Source of the DNA: Nocardioides sambongensis
GTDB lineage: Bacteria; Actinomycetota; Actinomycetes; Propionibacteriales; Nocardioidaceae
Reading direction: 5' to 3'
NCBI RefSeq assembly: GCF_006494815.1
Contig: NZ_CP041091.1
Location: 930,001-994,000 of the forward strand
Length of the DNA: 64,000 nt
Notes under the pieces: generated by a model
The model's database searches: none
Told to the model about the DNA's origin: nothing
The model's input: the letters and a program-made list of their open reading frames with translations, nothing else
Made by a program: the position numbers and the translations under genes
Shown: piece after piece, positions 42,428-51,814 of the stretch
Numbering within the stretch: the stretch's first letter is position 1
Layout of the letters: the number at the start of each line of letters is the position of its first letter

Positions 42428-42537
42428 TGCATTTCCGCCCGCCCTCCTCACGGAGGAGGCCGATACTCCGCACGGCCGATGTATCCGGACCTCCGACGCG
42501 GTTGACTCCGCCCCACACGGGTCATGGAGGAGTTCGG

Positions 42538-43698
42538 ATGGAGCTGAAGTGGCGATCTCGTCGCGGCACCGCCGTCGCGGTGGCACTCGGGTGCTCGGTG
42601 GCGCTCCTGCCGATGCTGGTGCAGCCTCGGCCTGCCAGCGGCGCGGAGGCGCCGGAGACCCGGCTGATCACCTACACCTGGTCCCACACGGCTCATCTGG
42701 CCACCTTCAACTTCGATGCGCCGGGATCGGTCGGTGCCACCTTCGAGTGCAGCCTGACCGGGCCGGGGGAGGCGAGCGCTTGGTCGGCTTGCGTCAGCCC
42801 CCGCCAGTACGACGAGCTCACCCCCCGGGTCTACGAGTTCAGGGTCCGGGCGCGCGCCGGGGACGGTACGGCGGATCCGACGCCGGCGGCGCGACGGTTC
42901 AACATCGGGGTCGACACGGTCTGGCCGGAGACGAGCCTCTCCGACATCGTCGCGCCGACGACGGCGCGCACGGCGACCTTCGGGTTCGCCTCGAGCGAGG
43001 GCGGCACGTTCGAGTGCCGGCGGCGTCATTCGGGCCGACTGCTCGGTGACTGGGCGCCCTGCACCACCCCGGTGCGCCTCGCTGACCTTCCCGACGGGAC
43101 GCACCAGTTCGAGGTACGCGCCGTCGACCTGGCGGGGGAGTACGACCGCACGCCCGCGTCGTACACCTGGCTGCTGGACGCCACACCTCCCGACACCACG
43201 ATGTCGGTCGGAGACCTCGACGGCCGAGCGGCGTCGTTCTCCTTCGCCGGCGGCACGACGCACGAGTGTCGGCTCGTCGGCCCCGGTCGGGTCGCAGTCT
43301 GGACCCTCTGCCGCTCTCCCCAGAAGTACGAGGCGCTCGCGGACGGTCGGTACACCTTCGCGGTGCGCGCGCTCGACCGCCACGGCAACGCCGATCGGAC
43401 GCCCAGCGTGCACACGTGGGTCGTGTCGACGGGGTTGCGGATGCTCGTCCGCCCGCGTGTGGAGGGCGCCGCGCGTCCCGGCAGGATGCTGCGCGCCACG
43501 CCGGGCAGGTGGGCGCCGACACCCACCTCCGTCCGCTACCAGTGGCTGCGGGACGGTCGACCGATCCGCTCGGCGCGGTCGCGCGGCTACCGCGTGCGCC
43601 CGGCCGACCGGGGAGACCGCCTCAGCGTGAAGGTCAGCGTCACCAGGGCGGGTCATCCGAAGGCCACCGCGGTCTCCGCTTCGCGACGCGTCCGGTGA
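42538..43698 (+). CDS. Exported multi-domain beta-repeat protein
   Basis: A 386-residue protein with a signal peptide (core TAVAVALGCSVALLPMLV, cleavage near ASGA). Three repeats of about 85 residues follow, each with two cysteines and the pattern ATFxF...FECxL...PYxY..L..G.Y.FxVRAxD..G..D.TPA (for example YEFRVRARAGDGTADPTPAA), like the Ig-like/fibronectin-type repeats of surface proteins. The last 80 residues (RYQWLRDGRPIRSARSRGYR) match the C-terminus of the protein at 46459. GGAGGAG precedes the ATG. Confidence 0.75.
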   Translation: MELKWRSRRGTAVAVALGCSVALLPMLVQPRPASGAEAPETRLITYTWSHTAHLATFNFDAPGSVGATFECSLTGPGEASAWSACVSPRQYDELTPRVYEFRVRARAGDGTADPTPAARRFNIGVDTVWPETSLSDIVAPTTARTATFGFASSEGGTFECRRRHSGRLLGDWAPCTTPVRLADLPDGTHQFEVRAVDLAGEYDRTPASYTWLLDATPPDTTMSVGDLDGRAASFSFAGGTTHECRLVGPGRVAVWTLCRSPQKYEALADGRYTFAVRALDRHGNADRTPSVHTWVVSTGLRMLVRPRVEGAARPGRMLRATPGRWAPTPTSVRYQWLRDGRPIRSARSRGYRVRPADRGDRLSVKVSVTRAGHPKATAVSASRRVR

Positions 43699-43775
43699 GC
43701 GTCGGCGAACAAGGGGGACGGGCCGCGTCGTGGGGTGGGGGGATGCCGGGTGCCTGATCGAGCCATCGCACGAGA

Positions 43776-44432
43776 TCAGGCACCCGGCACGACCCACCCG
43801 CACTCGTAGGCGAGGACGACGGCATGGACACGGTCCGGCAGCCCGAGCTTGGCCAGGATCCGCGCGACATGGGTCTTGACGGTCGTCTCGGAGAGGTACA
43901 GCATCTCGGCGATCTCGGCGTTGCTCGCCCCGCGGGCCAGATGTCCGAACACCTCGAGCTCCCTCGCCGTGAGTGTGGACAGCGCCTCGGGCGTGCCGGG
44001 TGTGGCCGGAGCGCGACGCAGGTAGGTGTCGATCAGGCGGTGCGTCACCGTCGGTCCGAACAGCTGGCCACCGCCGTGCACGCAGCGCACGGCCTGGATG
44101 ATCTCCTGGGGCGTCGCGGTCTTGAGGAGGAAGCCGCTCGCGCCCGCTCGCAAGGCCCCGAAGACATGCTCATCGAGGTCGAACATCGTCAGCATGACCA
44201 CCTTCGCTGTCGGACGCGCGGCGCGGGTGAGCCGGACGCCCTCGATGCCGTCAGTACCCGGCATCTCGACATCCATCAGTACGACGTCCGCCTGTGCCGC
44301 ACGTGCACTGGCGGCGGCCTGACGTCCGTTCTCGGCCTCGGCGACCACGTCGATGTCGCCCTCGACGGCGAGGATCGTCCGCAGGCCACTGCGGATGAGG
44401 TGCTGGTCGTCGGCGAGGACGACGCGGATCAT
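43776..44432 (-). CDS. NarL/FixJ-type response regulator
   Basis: A 218-residue regulator: receiver domain with the phospho-acceptor Asp54 (VVLMDVEMPGTDG) and Lys in FLLKTATPQE, then a LuxR-type HTH (LTARELEVFGHLARGASNAE, IAEMLYLSETTVKTHVARIL). The ATG overlaps the stop of the histidine kinase gene, so the pair forms one two-component system. Its targets may include the two flanking exported-protein genes. Confidence 0.93.
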   Translation of the reverse strand: MIRVVLADDQHLIRSGLRTILAVEGDIDVVAEAENGRQAAASARAAQADVVLMDVEMPGTDGIEGVRLTRAARPTAKVVMLTMFDLDEHVFGALRAGASGFLLKTATPQEIIQAVRCVHGGGQLFGPTVTHRLIDTYLRRAPATPGTPEALSTLTARELEVFGHLARGASNAEIAEMLYLSETTVKTHVARILAKLGLPDRVHAVVLAYECGWVVPGA

Positions 44433-46312
44433 CGGACGGGCTCCGGGATCGGGCGGTCGCCGCCCGTCGTCGGCGCAGGGCGACCCGAGCCTTCCGATGC
44501 GTTCGTCCGCGCCACCGGCCACCGCGCCGCGAGGAGGAAGCCCGTTGCGACCGGTCGTGCCTCGAGGTGGCCGCCGAGGCGCGCCACCCGTTCCCGCAGT
44601 CCGGCGATGCCGAGCCGGGACCCCGGCCCGGAGGGGGAGCGCGTGGCGACACCGCTGCGGATCTCGATCGACACGGAGCCGTCCCGGCGCTCGACGCTCA
44701 GATCGGCGATCGTGTCGGGGGCGTGCTTGACGACGTTGGTCAGGCCCTCCTGGATCACGCGATAGGCCGTGTCCGCCGCGTCGCTCGGAGCGAGGTCGTC
44801 GAGCCGGTGGACCCGGATGACGAGGCCTCCCGCCTGCACCCGGGCCACCAGCTGTGCGACCTCCGTGGCGAAGGGCCCGGGGTGCCGGCGCTCCAACCTC
44901 CCCATCAGCGCGTCGAGCTCCCTGCGGGCATCGATGCCGACGGCCAGGGCCGCCTCGAGCGCGGCTCGGGCGGTCGCCGGAGCGTGCTGCCGCGTGGACT
45001 CAGCGGCGCCCAGCTGGAGCAGCATCACCCCGAGCGAGTGGCTCGCGACGTCGTGCAGCTCGCGCACCAGACGCGCGCGTTCCTCGACGACGAGTGGGGC
45101 CATCATCGTGTGGAGCTGGGCCTCCCAGGCGCGGACGCGGCCGACCTCCCGCTCGTGGTCGCGAACGAGCTGACGCCACACCAGTCTCGCGAGCACGACC
45201 AGGAACACCAGCGCCGCCGCGACCACGGCATGCTCCAACGATCGCTGTCCCGCTGCCGCCACGGCCGCCGCGGCGAGCGCGAGGAGGAGCAGTGTCTCGC
45301 GGACTCCCGCCCGGACCGCGATCCAGGCGGTCACCGTGAGGGCGCCCATCTCGGCGACGCCCTGCACCATCGGGGTGTGGGTGAGGGCCGCCGTCATCAG
45401 GACGATCGTCAGCGCAGCGACCGCCAGGGACGCCGAGAAGCGGCGCAGGACGAGGGTGGCGCACACGAGCGCGCCGAGTGCGGCGGAAGCCGGACGTAGG
45501 TGGACGTCGTCGGACAGGGTGAGCTCCACCAGCCCGAGGAGGCAGGCCCCGCTGGTGAGAGCGAGGTCCCAGGTCCACGGGACCCGTGAGGTCCGGCGTT
45601 CGGGGCCCGGCTCCGCGTCCGGAGCGACCGGCGCCCGGAGGAGGGTGAGCAGATCGCGCAGCTCGCGTACCGCGCCCTCGCCTCGGAGGCGCGCCTGCTC
45701 GAGCGATCCGGCATCGAGCGTCGCCAGCCCGCAATGGATGCGGTCGGTCATCTCCTCGACGGCGTAGCCGACCACCGTTGCGCTGCGGGCCATCAGGCGG
45801 CGCCGCTCGGACGCCAGCACTCGAGCTGACAACCCGCCGACGTCCTGCTGCTCCAACGCCAGTGCGCGACGACGCACCAGGTCGACGCGGCGTCGCCGAG
45901 CGCCGAGGTGGCGTGCCACCAGAAAGGTGCTCGTGAAGAGTGCCACGCCGACCGCGGTGCGCACCGGTGACAGACCGGTGGCGAGGATGATGCCGTTGAA
46001 CAGCGCGACCAGCGGAGCGGCGACGCGTAGCGGGACGCGCTGTCCGACCACCACCAGAGCGAGCAGCGCGGGCAGCAGGCCGGAGGCGTTGTCGCGGTCG
46101 ACACCGGCGAGCAGGCCGGCCGCCTGCGTCCCGCACACCACCAGGGCACCGCCGGCGGGGTGGCGACCCAGGAGCCAGCACCCCGCTGCGAATCCGCAGG
46201 GGATGAGCGCGACGGCGGGCCACTGGCCGAGCAGGAACGTCGCCGACCACGCGGCGGCAGCGGCAGCGGCAGCGGCGTGCCACCGGCTCCGCAGCGCTCG
46301 GCTCTCGCTCAC
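44429..46312 (-). CDS. Sensor histidine kinase with a degenerate second kinase-like module
   Basis: A 627-residue HisKA_3-family kinase, longer than the usual 380-450. Residues 14-135 are membrane segments. Residues about 168-228 look like a dimerisation domain ending VRELRDLLTLLRAPVAPD, but the ELHD box is replaced by ARSA, so the phospho-acceptor is lost and no ATPase follows. A second set of membrane segments covers about 250-385. A functional domain has His420 (VRELHDVASHSLG), N box RVIQEGLTNVVKHA and G box GSRLGIAGLRERVARLGG. This looks like internal duplication with decay of the first copy. Confidence 0.88.
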   Translation of the reverse strand: MSESRALRSRWHAAAAAAAAAWSATFLLGQWPAVALIPCGFAAGCWLLGRHPAGGALVVCGTQAAGLLAGVDRDNASGLLPALLALVVVGQRVPLRVAAPLVALFNGIILATGLSPVRTAVGVALFTSTFLVARHLGARRRRVDLVRRRALALEQQDVGGLSARVLASERRRLMARSATVVGYAVEEMTDRIHCGLATLDAGSLEQARLRGEGAVRELRDLLTLLRAPVAPDAEPGPERRTSRVPWTWDLALTSGACLLGLVELTLSDDVHLRPASAALGALVCATLVLRRFSASLAVAALTIVLMTAALTHTPMVQGVAEMGALTVTAWIAVRAGVRETLLLLALAAAAVAAAGQRSLEHAVVAAALVFLVVLARLVWRQLVRDHEREVGRVRAWEAQLHTMMAPLVVEERARLVRELHDVASHSLGVMLLQLGAAESTRQHAPATARAALEAALAVGIDARRELDALMGRLERRHPGPFATEVAQLVARVQAGGLVIRVHRLDDLAPSDAADTAYRVIQEGLTNVVKHAPDTIADLSVERRDGSVSIEIRSGVATRSPSGPGSRLGIAGLRERVARLGGHLEARPVATGFLLAARWPVARTNASEGSGRPAPTTGGDRPIPEPVR

Positions 46313-46458
46313 GCGGTCAGCGTAGAGCCGCGCCGAGAGGCACGCGGCGCTTTTCGGGCGACTGTTCCCTCATTCGGCCGATGCCGTCCTCCGGCAGAAC
46401 GAGGGGGTCGGTCCCGAGGATGACGCACCCTCCAGGCACGTCACGGGACGCTGAAAGC

Positions 46459-47748
46459 ATGCAGCCCCGACTCCGCATGCTCGCGACGATCGCGCTCGCA
46501 ACGGTCCTCGCCGCCGCACCGCTGACGGCCGCCACCGGTGACACCGGTGACACCGGTGACACCGGTGACACCGATGCGGTGGAGGTCAGCGGAGGAGCTG
46601 CGGGCACGATCGTCTACCTGAAGGGAGGCGATGTCTGGGTCGCCCGCGGCGACGGCACGGGGCAGCGGGCGGTGTCCGATGACGGCACCCCGCGGTCGTC
46701 GTACCTCTCACCGTCGATGGACGACGACGGCGTCATCGTGGCGATCCACGCGGGTCGCCTGGTGCGGATGCGACAAAGTGGTGAGCGGCTCGGCTCCTTC
46801 AGGCCGCCCGGGGTGCCGGACACGCTCGGGCACCTGCAGGACGACTTCCTCGTCTACGCCGCAGTCTCGCCGGACGGCTCGAAGGTCGCCTACACCTACG
46901 CCGGGCACGACTGCGATCCCACCGCCGGCTGTGGGTTCCGGGGCGTCACCGGGATCACCACCGCCACCCGTCCGACCGGACCGACCGTGCATGGTTCCAA
47001 CCTGCACTCCCAGCCCTCGTGGGTGGGGAACCGGAGGGTGATGGTGCACGGTGGCTACGGCTCCCAGATGATGCTCGACCCCGTCGGTGCGGCGCCCGAG
47101 TTCCACTGGTTCGATGACGAGGACGTCGTCGGCCCGGAGCGCTCCACCGATCTCGGGGATGCCGAGGTCTCGCCGGACGGCCGCATGCTCGCTGCCGTCC
47201 GCGGCTACGGGGCGGACACCCACATCGTCTGGTACTCGGTCGGCGCAAGCGCGTCGGTGGGGTCGCCGCCGCTGCCGGTCCTTCACTGTATGACCTCCAC
47301 CCTCGACGGGCTGGCCGGTCCGACCTGGGCGCCCGGTGCAGCCGCGCTGGCCTGGGAGGAGCCGGACGGGGTGTGGCTCAAGGAGGACCCGCGGGACTGC
47401 ACCACCATCCAGCCGCGCCTCGCTCTTCCGGGGGGCTCCTCGCCGGACTGGTCGCCGGCCGACTACGTCGCCGACCCGCGCGCCTTCCGCCTCCTCGACC
47501 GCCCTCGCTTGCGCGGCGTGGGAAGAGTGGGCCGGGTCCTCCACGCCACTCCTGGGCGCTGGGCGCCTTCGCCGGCCACGACCCGGTATCAGTGGCAGCG
47601 CAACGGACGGCCGATCCGGGGCGCGACGAAGGGTTCGTACCGGCTGCGTCGCAGTGACCGTGGTGACCGGATCAGCATCCGGGTGACCGCGCTCCGCAGC
47701 GGCTACCGCAGCCAGGCGGCGACCTCGCGCGCGGTGCGGGTCAGGTGA
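46459..47748 (+). CDS. Exported TolB-like beta-propeller protein with shared C-terminal module
   Basis: A 429-residue secreted protein. A signal peptide (core MLATIALATVLAAAPLTA) is followed by four GDT units encoded by a 9-bp repeat (46534-46571). Propeller-type blades follow (VWVARGDGTGQRAVSDDG; VSPDGSKVAYTYAG; VSPDGRMLAAVRGYG; DCTTIQPRLALPGGSSPDWS). The last 80 residues (RYQWQRNGRPIRGATKGSYR) are a close copy of the C-terminus of the exported protein at 42538. ATG 46459 is used; 46381 would push the signal peptide inward. Confidence 0.75.
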   Translation: MQPRLRMLATIALATVLAAAPLTAATGDTGDTGDTGDTDAVEVSGGAAGTIVYLKGGDVWVARGDGTGQRAVSDDGTPRSSYLSPSMDDDGVIVAIHAGRLVRMRQSGERLGSFRPPGVPDTLGHLQDDFLVYAAVSPDGSKVAYTYAGHDCDPTAGCGFRGVTGITTATRPTGPTVHGSNLHSQPSWVGNRRVMVHGGYGSQMMLDPVGAAPEFHWFDDEDVVGPERSTDLGDAEVSPDGRMLAAVRGYGADTHIVWYSVGASASVGSPPLPVLHCMTSTLDGLAGPTWAPGAAALAWEEPDGVWLKEDPRDCTTIQPRLALPGGSSPDWSPADYVADPRAFRLLDRPRLRGVGRVGRVLHATPGRWAPSPATTRYQWQRNGRPIRGATKGSYRLRRSDRGDRISIRVTALRSGYRSQAATSRAVRVR

Positions 47749-47754
47749 CGGAGG

Positions 47755-48147
47755 TCAGGAGAGGCAGACCCACCAGACGCCGGCGACGCCGGGCAGCAGC
47801 CCGAGGACCAGCCACCAGGAGAGCATCGGGCGGCGCAGCAGCGCGAGGGTGGCGGCGATGCCGCCGACGCCGAAGGCGGTGCCGATCGCGATCAGTCCGA
47901 GCTGGGCGTCGAGACGGTCCGGGTCGACGTGGTCGGCGGCGATGATCAGTCCGACGGAGAGGTGGAGCACCGTGGTCAGCGCGAGCACCGCGAGGACGCG
48001 CCGCTGCACCTTCTCCAAGCGGGCGAGGTCCTCGGGGTCGGTCCTCTTGCGCGGGGCGTTCGGGTCCATCAGGTGACGACGGCGGGGCGCCGACGTCGGT
48101 GGGGTCTGTGGAGCCTGCGGGGTGCTGCCGGTCGACCGCTCAGTCAC
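47755..48147 (-). CDS. Small integral membrane protein
   Basis: A 130-residue protein with a Pro/Thr-rich, charged N-terminal region of about 48 residues and three hydrophobic segments (RVLAVLALTTVLHLSVGLII; LGLIAIGTAFGVGGIAATLA; WWLVLGLLPGVAGVWWVCL). No known family. Convergent with the propeller gene, seven bases apart. Confidence 0.65.
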   Translation of the reverse strand: MTERSTGSTPQAPQTPPTSAPRRRHLMDPNAPRKRTDPEDLARLEKVQRRVLAVLALTTVLHLSVGLIIAADHVDPDRLDAQLGLIAIGTAFGVGGIAATLALLRRPMLSWWLVLGLLPGVAGVWWVCLS

Positions 48148-48263
48148 GAGCCCAGGCTACGCCCGCAAGGACCGGGACGGGCATCGATGCCACCCCGGTC
48201 GAGGGTGGCATCGAGCACAGGGCGCGGCGCCCCTCGCCAGCGCCGCGACCCGTGCCACCACCC

Positions 48264-49337
48264 TCAGAGCGCGTACGACGACGCGCGTCGGAGCTCCTGC
48301 GCCGCGTCGGCGACGATCCGCCCGATCAGCTCCTCGCAGGTGGGCAGGTCGTCGATCACGCCGACCACCTGACCGCTGGCCAGCACGCCGGCCGAGGTGT
48401 CGCCCTCGACCAGGCCCGCCTTGAGCATCATCGGGGTGTTGGCGGCCAGGGCCATCTGACCCAGCGTGCGCCCCTGCTGCTTGCGCATCTCCCGGCCGTC
48501 CTTGAGCAGCTGGCCCCAGGACATCCCGGACTCCCGCTTGAAGGCGAGGGTGCGCTTGGCGGTGGGGCCCATCCGCCGTACCGCGCTGGTCTCCTCCAGT
48601 TCCTCGACCAGCTCGGTGCGGAGCATGCGGTGCGGCATCCCGTCCACCTTCGCGGTGACCACGGTGTCGGTCAGGCCCCGCTCGAGGTAGAGCTGCTTCA
48701 CCGCGTCCGGCACCGCGCTGTCCCGGGTCAGCAGGAAGCGGGTGCCCATCCCGATGCCGGCAGCCCCGTAGGAGAGCGCGGCCGCGAGTCCGCGTCCGTC
48801 GAAGAACCCGCCGGCCGCGACCACGGGGATGTCGACGGCGTCCAGCACCGTCGGGAGCAGCAGGGTGGTCGGCACCGGTCCGGTGTGGCCGCCGCCCTCG
48901 CCGCCCTGCACCATCACCGCGTCGGCGCCCCAGGAGGCCACCTTCTTGGCGTGCTTCGCCGCTCCGATCGACGGCATCACGACGATGTCGTGCTCCTTCA
49001 GCGTCGCGATCAGCTCTGGCTTGGGGGCCAGCGCGAACGAGGCGACCTTGACGTCATGGTCGATCAACAGCCGGCAGCGGTCGGCGGCGTCCGCGGCGTC
49101 GGCACGCATGTTGACCCCGAACGGTGCGTCGGTGCGGCTCTTGACCTCGATGATCGCCTTCTCCAGCTCGGCGAAGGTCATCGTCGCCGAGGCCAGGATG
49201 CCGAGGCCGCCCGCGTTCGCCGTACCGGAGACCAGACGCGGGCCGGACACCCAGCCCATCCCGGTCTGGACGATCGGGTGGGGCACCCCGACCAGGTCGG
49301 TGAACGGGGTGCGCAGCGCCTGCGGGGCGACCGTCAT
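48264..49337 (-). CDS. ipdC: IpdC-like nitronate-monooxygenase-fold enzyme of steroid C/D-ring catabolism
   Basis: A 357-residue FMN TIM barrel of the NMO family: TPFTDLVGVPHPIVQTGMGW, then VMVQGGEGGGHTG and VVAAGGFFDGRGLAAALSYG. Position and sequence match Mycobacterium Rv3553 (IpdC), which acts on the hydroxylated hydrindane-CoA intermediate before ring opening. Operon order is echA20, ipdA, ipdB, ipdC with 4-bp overlaps. A generic nitronate monooxygenase is the alternative, which the context makes unlikely. Confidence 0.9.
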   Translation of the reverse strand: MTVAPQALRTPFTDLVGVPHPIVQTGMGWVSGPRLVSGTANAGGLGILASATMTFAELEKAIIEVKSRTDAPFGVNMRADAADAADRCRLLIDHDVKVASFALAPKPELIATLKEHDIVVMPSIGAAKHAKKVASWGADAVMVQGGEGGGHTGPVPTTLLLPTVLDAVDIPVVAAGGFFDGRGLAAALSYGAAGIGMGTRFLLTRDSAVPDAVKQLYLERGLTDTVVTAKVDGMPHRMLRTELVEELEETSAVRRMGPTAKRTLAFKRESGMSWGQLLKDGREMRKQQGRTLGQMALAANTPMMLKAGLVEGDTSAGVLASGQVVGVIDDLPTCEELIGRIVADAAQELRRASSYAL

Positions 49338-50107
49338 GCCGTCGCCTCCTCCGGCTCGGGCACCTCGCGGAACCGCAGCCCCTTGGGGTCCAGCATCTCG
49401 CGGATGATGGTGAGCTCCTCGAAGGTGGGCTCCCGGGTGGTGTCGACCTGCGCCGGGATGTCCAGCTCGAACCCGGTGGCGGCGACGACCTCGTCCACGG
49501 TGACACCCGGGTGCACGCTGCGCAGCCGCATGGTGTGCTCGGCGCCGGTCATGTCGAAGACGCCGAGGTTGGAGACGATCCGGTGGATGTCGTTGTACTT
49601 GGCGGCACCGGGTCCGGCCGCCGCGGCCCGGGCCGGACCGACACCGGAGACGATGTCGACGCTCTCCACGAAGACCCGCGAGGAGTGGCGCGGCACCCAG
49701 TAGGAGGTCCGGTTGTTCACCGTGTTGCCCGGTGCGCCGCGTGAGCCGAGCAGCTGCCGCTTCGGCTGGGCGAAGTCGCCGATCGCCGAGATGTTCTGGT
49801 TGCCGTGGCGGTCGACCTGGGTGGCGCCCATCATCACGTGTCGCTTGCCGTAGGCGACCACGTCGAAGACCCTCCGGAACGGGATCCAGCCCTCGACGAC
49901 GTCGGCCTTGGCGAAGAGCGGCGGCACGCCGGCCAGGAACAGCGACTCCCCGTCGGAGATCACCAGGTCGGGGTTGGAGGTCAGCTTGGCGAGGCGGACG
50001 CCGAGCATCGGCAGCAGGCCCATCGGGCTGCCGAAGATCTCCCCGTCCTCGGCGAACGCGTCTGCGATCGCGGCCGCGCACACGTCGGCCCGGGTGTAGT
50101 CGCTCAC
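49334..50107 (-). CDS. ipdB: IpdB, beta subunit of the COCHEA-CoA hydrolase
   Basis: A 257-residue CoA-transferase-fold subunit (VISDGESLFLAGVPPLFAKA; VMMGATQVDRHGNQNISAIG; LLGSRGAPGNTVNN). With IpdA it forms the enzyme that opens the last steroid ring. The typical catalytic Glu of CoA transferases is not apparent, in keeping with the hydrolase role reported for IpdAB. The ATG overlaps the ipdA stop and its stop overlaps the ipdC start. Confidence 0.92.
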   Translation of the reverse strand: MSDYTRADVCAAAIADAFAEDGEIFGSPMGLLPMLGVRLAKLTSNPDLVISDGESLFLAGVPPLFAKADVVEGWIPFRRVFDVVAYGKRHVMMGATQVDRHGNQNISAIGDFAQPKRQLLGSRGAPGNTVNNRTSYWVPRHSSRVFVESVDIVSGVGPARAAAAGPGAAKYNDIHRIVSNLGVFDMTGAEHTMRLRSVHPGVTVDEVVAATGFELDIPAQVDTTREPTFEELTIIREMLDPKGLRFREVPEPEEATA

Positions 50108-51000
50108 TTGTCCGCCTCCTCGTTGAACGCCTTCACCGCGTCCTGGTACGCCGCTTCGTCACCGGCCAGGAACCGGTCGTGGAACGCCTGCCAGTCGGCG
50201 TCATCGCCGCCGGCCGCCTTCGCGTAGGCCTTCTGGAACCGCTCGTCGCGCTCGTAGTCGGGCACGCAGTTGGTGAAGTGCGCGCCGTTCGGGGTCTCCA
50301 CGACGCCGGTGACCATCATCCGGTTCAGCAGCAGGCGCTGGACCGGGGTGTCGACGGTGAGTCCGGCGGTGTCGGTGATCTGCTCGACACTCAGGTAGGT
50401 CCGGTCGGCCGCCATCGCGAACAGGTCGTCGAAGTAGGGGTCGGGCCCGAGGTAGCTGGCGTTGCCGTGCACGTCGGCGCGGTTGAGGTGGACCAGGGCG
50501 GCGTCCAGGCGCAGCGCCGGCACCGCGACGAGTTCCTCGTGGGCACCGTCGGCGTCGGCGTACGGGCTGGTGACCGTCTCGATCCACGGGTTGTTGACCA
50601 GCACGTCGGAGCCGAGCCCGGCCCGCATCGGCAGGAACGGCAGCCGCTCGGCGGCAGCCTTCAGCCCGGTCTGGAACATCCCCTCGTCGAGCTCGACGAC
50701 CTCGGGGATGGACTTCTCCTGGCGCGCCCGCTGGAAGTTCGGCTCGAGCGGGACCGAGTCGAGGGAGACGAAGGCGTAGACCAGCCTGCGGATCTTGCCG
50801 GCCCGCGCGAGGAGGCCGACGTCGGCGCCGCCCCAGCTGACGACGGTCAGGTCGGTGAGGTCGGAGTTGTACAGCGCCCGGACCAGGGCCATCGGCTTGC
50901 GCCGGGGTCCCCAGCCCCCGATGCCGATGGTCATCCCGGACTCCAGGCTGCCGATCACCTCGTCGATCGACATCGTCTTGTCCCGTGGTCGACGGCTCAC
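50104..51000 (-). CDS. ipdA: IpdA, alpha subunit of the COCHEA-CoA hydrolase
   Basis: A 298-residue CoA-transferase alpha-type subunit (SGMTIGIGGWGPRRKPMALV; VVSWGGADVGLLARAGKIRR; ALVHLNRADVHGNASYLGPD). Mtb Rv3551 is the counterpart. The ATG region overlaps the echA20 stop by four bases. It should act with IpdB in steroid C/D-ring degradation. Confidence 0.92.
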   Translation of the reverse strand: MSRRPRDKTMSIDEVIGSLESGMTIGIGGWGPRRKPMALVRALYNSDLTDLTVVSWGGADVGLLARAGKIRRLVYAFVSLDSVPLEPNFQRARQEKSIPEVVELDEGMFQTGLKAAAERLPFLPMRAGLGSDVLVNNPWIETVTSPYADADGAHEELVAVPALRLDAALVHLNRADVHGNASYLGPDPYFDDLFAMAADRTYLSVEQITDTAGLTVDTPVQRLLLNRMMVTGVVETPNGAHFTNCVPDYERDERFQKAYAKAAGGDDADWQAFHDRFLAGDEAAYQDAVKAFNEEADK

Positions 51001-51773
51001 TTCGCGTTCTCCTTGCTCTTCGTCTCGCTCTTGTCGGTGCCCGCGAAGTCATCGCGCAGCTCGTCGCTGACGCCCATCAGGTTCAGCTCGAAGGTGAAGC
51101 CCTGCTCCCAGCGGTAGGACTTGTTGACGTTGACCGGGTCGATCCCGTTCAGCGCCTCCTTGGCCGCACGGATCACCCGGGTGTCCTTGGCCGCGATGTC
51201 GCGAGCCACCCGCAGCGCGGACTCGAGCAGCTCGTCGCGGGGGACGACCTCGAGCACCGAGCCGAACTGCACCAGGTCCTTGGCGGGGATCGTGCGGGCG
51301 GTGAAGTAGAGGGTGCGCATCATGTGCTGCGGCACCAGCCGCGCCATGTGGGTGGCCGCGCCCAGGGCTCCCTGGTTGACCTCGGGCACGCCGAAGAACG
51401 CGTCGTCGCTGGCGACCACCACGTCGGCATTGCCGACCAGGCCCACGCCACCGCCCACGCAGAACCCGTTGACCGCCGCGATCACCGGGACCGCGCACTC
51501 GTAGACCGCCTTGAAGGCCACGTAGCAACCCTTGTTGGCGCCCAGTAGGGCGTCGAAGCCGGTGGTGTTCTGCATCTCCTTGATGTCGACGCCGGCGTTG
51601 AAGCCCTTCCCCTCGGCGCGGAGGATCACGACCTTCGTGTCGAGGTCGGCACCCGCCTCGTCGAGGGCGGCGGCGACGTCGTACCAGCCCTGGACCGTGA
51701 GTGCGTTGACCGGGGGAGCGCTCATCGTGATGACGCGGATGCCGTCCTCACGCAGTTCACTGCTGATTGTCAT
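50997..51773 (-). CDS. echA20: EchA20, enoyl-CoA-hydratase-family ring hydrolase
   Basis: A 258-residue crotonase-fold protein (FNAGVDIKEMQNTTGFDALL; VNGFCVGGGVGLVGNADVVV; oxyanion-hole glycines in CVGGGVGL). The Mtb counterpart Rv3550 hydrolyses a ring of the steroid remnant. It is first in the minus-strand ipd operon. ATG 51773 is chosen over 51794 because the latter lies inside the operator. Confidence 0.9.
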   Translation of the reverse strand: MTISSELREDGIRVITMSAPPVNALTVQGWYDVAAALDEAGADLDTKVVILRAEGKGFNAGVDIKEMQNTTGFDALLGANKGCYVAFKAVYECAVPVIAAVNGFCVGGGVGLVGNADVVVASDDAFFGVPEVNQGALGAATHMARLVPQHMMRTLYFTARTIPAKDLVQFGSVLEVVPRDELLESALRVARDIAAKDTRVIRAAKEALNGIDPVNVNKSYRWEQGFTFELNLMGVSDELRDDFAGTDKSETKSKENAK

Positions 51774-51784
51774 GCGGCGGAGCC

Positions 51785-51804
51785 TACCAAGCATTTGCTT
51801 GGTA
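51785..51804. promoter_or_regulatory. KstR2-type operator between echA20 and the SDR operon
   Basis: TACCAAGCA-TT-TGCTTGGTA is a perfect 20-bp palindrome in the 41-bp gap between divergent steroid genes. It closely resembles the CAAG/CTTG core of KstR2 sites known from mycobacteria and rhodococci. It would control both directions; kstR2 itself is not in the window. Confidence 0.8.
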
Positions 51805-51814
51805 GGGTATCGGC

